Assembly (NCBI GenBank): GCA_024998815.1
Contig: JACEUQ010000001.1
Span: 930,001 to 994,000, forward strand
DNA: 64,000 nucleotides
Source: Opitutus sp.
Lineage (GTDB): Bacteria > Verrucomicrobiota > Verrucomicrobiia > Opitutales > Opitutaceae
Direction of reading: 5' to 3'
Shown: positions 59,584 to 64,000 of the stretch, piece after piece
Position numbering within the stretch: position 1 is the first letter of the stretch
Layout of the letters: every line of letters begins with the position of its first letter
Notes under the pieces: generated by a model
Seen by the model: the letters and a program-made list of their open reading frames with translations, nothing else
The model's database searches: none
What the model was told of the DNA's origin: nothing
Program-made: the position numbers and the translations under genes

Positions 59584-62500
59584 ATGAAATCTTTTACCGA
59601 CATCTTCATCCGCAAGCCCGTGCTGGCGATCGTGATCAACCTGGTGATCATCATCGCCGGTTTGCAGGCCTATCGTTCGCTCAACGTGCGCCAGTATCCG
59701 CGCAGCGAGAACGCCTCGGTCACCGTCACCACCGCCTACGTGGGCGCGAGCGCCGAGCTGGTGCGCGGGTTCATCACCACGCCGCTGGAGCGCGCCATCG
59801 CCGAGTGCGACGGCATCGACTACGTCCAGTCCAACAGCGCCCAGAGCGTTTCCACGATCACCGCCCGCCTGAAACTCAACTACGACGCCAACAAGGCGCT
59901 CTCCGAGATTAGCAGCAAGGTGAACAAGGTCCGAGGCGACCTGCCGCCCGAGGCCGAGTTGCCCGTCATTAACATCATCTCGGCCGACAGCCAATTCGCC
60001 GCCGCCTACCTCAACTTCCGCTCGGACGTCCTCCAGCAAAACGAGATCACCGACTACTTGGTGCGCGTGGTGCAGCCACGCTTGACTGCCGTGCCCGGCG
60101 TGCAACGCGCCGAGGTGCTCGGCGCGCGCACCTTTGCCATGCGCATCTGGCTCAAACCCGAGCGCATGGCCGCCCTCAACCTCAGCCCAGCGCAGGTCCG
60201 CTCCGCGCTGGCAAAAAACAATTACCTAGCCGCCGTCGGCCAGACCAAGGGCGCACTCATACAGGTCAATCTCACTGCCAACACCGACCTGCGTTCGGTC
60301 GAGGAATTCAAACAACTCGTTGTATTGGAATCGGGGGGTACCATCGTGCGCTTGCAGGACATCGCCGACGTCGTCCTCGGCGCCGAGGACTACGAAACCG
60401 AGGTGCGCTTCTCCGGTCAGACCGCCGTGTTCATGGGCATTTTTGTGCTGCCCAACGCCAACTCGATCGACGTGATCAAACGCATCCGCACCGAGATGGT
60501 CGGCATAGCCAAAGACCTGCCCACCGGCTTGGAAAACCGCGTCGCCTACGACTCCACCGCCTACATCAACGACGCCATTCACGACGTGGTCAAAACCCTC
60601 GTGGAAACCCTCTTAATTGTCGTCATCGTCATCTTCCTGTTCCTCGGCTCATTCCGCTCGGTGCTCGTGCCGGTGGTGGCCATTCCGGTGTCACTGATTG
60701 GCGCGATTTTTCTTATGCAGGCCTTCGGCTTCACCATCAACTTGCTGACCCTCCTCGCGGTGGTGCTGGCGGTCGGTCTGGTGGTCGACGACGCCATCGT
60801 GGTAGTGGAAAACGTCGAACGTCACATCGGCGAGGGTAAAACCCCGCTCGATGCCGCGCTGCTCGGCGCACGCGAATTGGTCGGCCCGGTCATCGCCATG
60901 ACCATCACCTTGGCGGCGGTTTACGCCCCCATCGGCCTGCAAGGTGGTCTCACCGGCGCGTTGTTCCGTGAGTTCGCCTTCACCCTAGCCGGCGCCGTCA
61001 CGATCTCCGGCGTGGTTGCGCTGACCCTTTCGCCGATGATGTCGGCCAAATTGCTCACCGCCGACATCGAGCACCAGGGTTTGCCGGCCAAGATCAACGC
61101 CGGTTTTGAGCACCTCAAACGCGGTTACGCCCGCCTGCTCGACGGCACGCTGGGCAACCGCCCCTACGTTTATGCGGTGTGGATTTTCGTGAGTTTGCTC
61201 GCGCTGCCGCTGTTTAAAATGTCGCCCACCGAACTGGCCCCGGCTGAGGACCAAGGCGTTATTTTCGGCATCATGAACACCGGTGCCAACAACACCCTCG
61301 ACCAAACCAGCCTCTACGCCGCCGCCGCCGGAAAAGAGTTCCGCAGCCTACCCGAGACCGACTTCACCTTCCAAATCACCCGGCCGACCTCCGGCTTCGG
61401 CGGCCTCGTGGTAAAACCCTGGACCGAGCGCGACCGCAGCGTGTTTAAGATGATCCCCGAGGTGCAGCAAAAGCTGGGTGCCGTTCCCGGCATCCAGATG
61501 TTTGCGGTGACCCCGCCCGCGCTGCCAGGCGGCGGCCAATTCCCGGTCGAGTTCTACATCGCCTCCACCGCGCCCAGCGACCAAGTGCTCACCTTCGCCC
61601 AGGAGCTGCAAAAGCGCGCCATCGCCAGCAAGAAGTTCGCCTTCCCGCCGATTATCGACGTCAAGGTGGACCAACCCCAGTCCGAGATCGTGATCGACCG
61701 TGACAAGGTCGCCGCGCTCGGCCTGAACCTCACCCAAATCGGTGCCGACGTGAGCGCGGCGGTGGGCGGCAACTTTGTTAACCGCTTCAACATCGACGGT
61801 CGCAGTTACAAAGTGATCCCGCAGATCAAACGCGTTGACCGGCTCACCGCCGAGCAGATCAAGGATCTCCACGTGACCGGCCCGGGCGGAAAACTCATCC
61901 CGCTGAGCACGGTGGCCGAGATCAAAAACAGCACGGTGCCGCGCACGCTCAACCGCTTCCAGCAGCTCAACGCCGTGTCGCTGTCCGGAGTGTGCATCGT
62001 GCCGCTCGACGAGGCGCTGCGCTTCCTCGAAGACGAGGCCGCCAAGATCCTGCCCAAGGGCTATGTCATCGACTACACGGGCGAGTCCCGCCAACTGCGC
62101 GCCGAGGGCAACAAGTTCCTGCCCTCGCTCGGTCTGGCCGTGGTGCTGATTTTCCTCGTGCTGGCCGCGCAGTTTAACTCCTTCCGCGACCCGTTCGTGA
62201 TCCTGTTCGGCTCGGTGCCGCTGGCGATGTTTGGCGCGTTGCTCTTCACCTTCCTAAAAATGCCCAACCCTAACTTGCCGTTCTGGACCGACGGCTGGAC
62301 CACCACGATGAACATCTACGCCCAGATCGGCCTGGTGACCCTGGTCGGTTTGGTTGCCAAAAACGGCATCCTGATCGTCGAGTTTGCCAACCAGCTGCAA
62401 GCCCAGGGCCGCAGCAAATTACAAGCGGTGCGCGAGTCGTCGATCACCCGTTTGCGCCCCATCCTGATGACTTCGGTGGCGACCGTGGTCGGTCACTTCC

Positions 62501-62700
62501 CGCTGACCTTGGTGAGCGGCCCGGGCGCATCGGCGCGTAACTCAATAGGCCTGGTGCTGGTCGGCGGTATGACCATCGGCACGCTGTTCACGTTGTTCAT
62601 CGTGCCCTCGCTCTACGTCCTGCTCGCCAAAGACCACAAAGCCAAGCCCTCCATCCCACCCGCTCCGGGCGTGCAGCCGCAGCCCGTTCCCGCCAAGTAA
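59584..62700 (+). CDS. RND-family multidrug efflux permease (HAE1 type)
   Basis: A 1038-residue inner-membrane pump, the usual length. Twelve membrane segments are arranged as 1 + 5 and 1 + 5 with two large periplasmic loops. Key features are the proton-relay Asp pair in AVVLAVGLVVDDAIVVVENV followed by ERH, the FxGxF-like ends and GLVGLVAKNGILIVEFANQL in the second half. It starts MKSFTDIFIRKPVLAIVINL and is followed by a TolC-family gene after 22 bases. The substrate range is unknown. Confidence 0.96.
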   Translation: MKSFTDIFIRKPVLAIVINLVIIIAGLQAYRSLNVRQYPRSENASVTVTTAYVGASAELVRGFITTPLERAIAECDGIDYVQSNSAQSVSTITARLKLNYDANKALSEISSKVNKVRGDLPPEAELPVINIISADSQFAAAYLNFRSDVLQQNEITDYLVRVVQPRLTAVPGVQRAEVLGARTFAMRIWLKPERMAALNLSPAQVRSALAKNNYLAAVGQTKGALIQVNLTANTDLRSVEEFKQLVVLESGGTIVRLQDIADVVLGAEDYETEVRFSGQTAVFMGIFVLPNANSIDVIKRIRTEMVGIAKDLPTGLENRVAYDSTAYINDAIHDVVKTLVETLLIVVIVIFLFLGSFRSVLVPVVAIPVSLIGAIFLMQAFGFTINLLTLLAVVLAVGLVVDDAIVVVENVERHIGEGKTPLDAALLGARELVGPVIAMTITLAAVYAPIGLQGGLTGALFREFAFTLAGAVTISGVVALTLSPMMSAKLLTADIEHQGLPAKINAGFEHLKRGYARLLDGTLGNRPYVYAVWIFVSLLALPLFKMSPTELAPAEDQGVIFGIMNTGANNTLDQTSLYAAAAGKEFRSLPETDFTFQITRPTSGFGGLVVKPWTERDRSVFKMIPEVQQKLGAVPGIQMFAVTPPALPGGGQFPVEFYIASTAPSDQVLTFAQELQKRAIASKKFAFPPIIDVKVDQPQSEIVIDRDKVAALGLNLTQIGADVSAAVGGNFVNRFNIDGRSYKVIPQIKRVDRLTAEQIKDLHVTGPGGKLIPLSTVAEIKNSTVPRTLNRFQQLNAVSLSGVCIVPLDEALRFLEDEAAKILPKGYVIDYTGESRQLRAEGNKFLPSLGLAVVLIFLVLAAQFNSFRDPFVILFGSVPLAMFGALLFTFLKMPNPNLPFWTDGWTTTMNIYAQIGLVTLVGLVAKNGILIVEFANQLQAQGRSKLQAVRESSITRLRPILMTSVATVVGHFPLTLVSGPGASARNSIGLVLVGGMTIGTLFTLFIVPSLYVLLAKDHKAKPSIPPAPGVQPQPVPAK

Positions 62701-62722
62701 TTCATCCTTTCGAACTCGTCCC

Positions 62723-64000
62723 ATGAAAAGCTCCTCGTTCCTCGCGCTTCTAGCTCCCGCCGCTCTGTTGATCGGCGGCACGGCCCAGTTAGACGCTCAG
62801 CCGGCGGCCGCACCGGTTGAGACCGTTAGCCCAGCGCCCGACGTCCCCCCACGCCTCGATCTGCGCAACGCCATCGCCTACGCACTGGAGAACAATTACT
62901 CCATTCAACAGGCCCGCGAGCGCATCAAGGAGCAGGAAGGCCTAATCGTTGAAGTGAAGGCCAAGACCATTCCCCAACTCGGCCTGGGCAGTTCGTATAA
63001 GAAAAAGGATCAGGAGCTCGTCCAAGGTGGTGGCAGCGACCAGGACTGGAGCATCGCGCTCGAAGCCCGCCAGGTGCTCTACGCCGGCGGCGGCATCTCG
63101 GCGGCGCTCGAAGCCCAAAAGGTCAGCCGCGAAGCGGCCCTGCTCGACCTCAAAGCCACGATTAACAACGCGCTGCTGGAGGTGCGCACCCGTTACTACG
63201 ACGTGCTGCTGGCCCGTGAGCAGATCACGGTGCAGGAGCAGAACGTCCAACTACTCCGCCAGCAGTTGCAGAACGCCAAAAACCGTTTCGAGGCAGGCAC
63301 CATTTCCAACTTTGAGGTTCTCCGCGCCGAGGTGGAATTGGCCAACGCCCAGCCCGAGTTCATCAAGGCGCGCAACCGCAAGCGCACCTCGGTCGACCAA
63401 CTCCGCCAAGCCATCGGCTACACCAACACCACGCCGGAAAACCTACACAAAACCCCCGAGTTTTTGGGCACCTTGGACTTCCAGCCCGTGAGCTATGATT
63501 TGCAAAAATCCCTCGACGCCGCGCGCACCAACCGCCCCGACCTACTGCGGCTCGATCGTCTGGCCAAGGCCCGTGAGGCCGGCGTGCGTATCGAGCAGGC
63601 CGGTAACCGCCCGACGGTCGACCTGATCGGCGGCTACCAGGTGGTTAAAAAAATAAGCTCGAACAGTTTTAACGACTCGCCCGAAGGCTGGGTTGTCGGC
63701 GTGCAGTCGAACTGGGCGATTTTTGACGGCCGGGCCACGGCGGGCAAAGTCGCACAGGCGCGCTCCCGCCTGCGCCAGTCGCAGTTGAGCGCGCGCGAGC
63801 AAGAGCTCGCCGTCGAGGTCCAGGTGCGCACCGCGCTGTCCTCGTTACAGGAAGCCGCCGAGTTGGCCGAAGCCGCCCAGAAGGTCGTCGCCCAAGCCGA
63901 GGAGTCGCTGCGCCTGGCTGATGCGCGCTATGCAGCCGGCAGCGCCACCCAGCTCGACGTGTTGCAGGCCCGCGTCTCGCTGACCCAGTCGCGCACCAAC
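62723..64000 (+). CDS. TolC-family outer-membrane efflux protein (cut by window edge)
   Basis: From the ATG at 62723 (MKSSSFLALLAPAALLIGGT) the frame is open to the right edge, 426 codons seen. It has a signal peptide (about 1-26), then LDLRNAIAYALENNYSIQQA, and the first alpha-beta repeat with VRTRYYDVLLAREQITVQEQ and NRFEAGTISNFEVLRAEVEL. The second repeat begins near YDLQKSLDAARTNRPDLLRL and has GYQVVKK, VVGVQSNWAIFDGRATAGKV and YAAGSATQLDVLQARVSLTQ. Only the last residues are missing. It completes the efflux operon with the adaptor and the permease. Confidence 0.95.
   Translation, partial: MKSSSFLALLAPAALLIGGTAQLDAQPAAAPVETVSPAPDVPPRLDLRNAIAYALENNYSIQQARERIKEQEGLIVEVKAKTIPQLGLGSSYKKKDQELVQGGGSDQDWSIALEARQVLYAGGGISAALEAQKVSREAALLDLKATINNALLEVRTRYYDVLLAREQITVQEQNVQLLRQQLQNAKNRFEAGTISNFEVLRAEVELANAQPEFIKARNRKRTSVDQLRQAIGYTNTTPENLHKTPEFLGTLDFQPVSYDLQKSLDAARTNRPDLLRLDRLAKAREAGVRIEQAGNRPTVDLIGGYQVVKKISSNSFNDSPEGWVVGVQSNWAIFDGRATAGKVAQARSRLRQSQLSAREQELAVEVQVRTALSSLQEAAELAEAAQKVVAQAEESLRLADARYAAGSATQLDVLQARVSLTQSRTN

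Overview
The window looks like a chromosomal piece of a Gram-negative, high-GC bacterium of the Verrucomicrobiota, most likely an Opitutaceae-like lineage. This placement is an inference from the gene families (SPFH protein, FmdA/FmdB, duplicated ExbD, OprB porin, TolC/RND system), the gene neighbourhoods and the style of intergenic palindromes; no rRNA is present. High GC in third codon positions produces many long antisense open frames, which are not annotated here.

Layout. 1-9450 is insertion-damaged: an IS1595-type transposase start cut by the window edge, a possible tail of one chemoreceptor gene, a chemoreceptor gene split by a 3382-bp IS21-family element, a small secreted protein, and an OprB-like porin split by a 1113-bp IS630-type element. 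9781-37770 is ordinary core genome: HlyC/CorC membrane protein, nadC-birA, two tandem corA genes, tRNA-Leu(TAA), a large SPFH protein with tandem repeats, WD40 protein, M42 peptidase, SIS protein, a sigma/anti-sigma hybrid, RluD-type pseudouridine synthase, a four-gene run (epimerase, two FAD oxidoreductases, cysteine synthase), a ThuA/oxidoreductase/AraC locus, and pyrH-small ORF-frr-proB. A second, nearly identical IS21 copy in the opposite orientation lies at 38173-41554. 41607-45891 is an ExbB-ExbD-ExbD-TonB-TPR-coiled-coil operon. 46069-53862 is a nitrogen-acquisition locus: a divergent LysR regulator, urtABCDE and fmdA-fmdB, with a good candidate sigma-54 promoter ahead of urtA. 53928-56577 is an IS graveyard (IS1182-type element inside an IS1380-type remnant, next to an ISAs1-type remnant). 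56655-64000 holds a WecG/TagA glycosyltransferase and a MarR-MFP-RND-TolC efflux operon that runs off the right edge.

Working together. The urt-fmd cluster would import urea or short amides and hydrolyse formamide/acetamide to ammonium; no urease is visible. The two damaged genes at 1116-9452 and the secreted protein between them may once have formed one uptake-and-sensing unit. Both IS21 copies have their own target duplications, so they arrived separately and do not bound a composite transposon. At least six families of palindromic intergenic repeats are scattered through the window.
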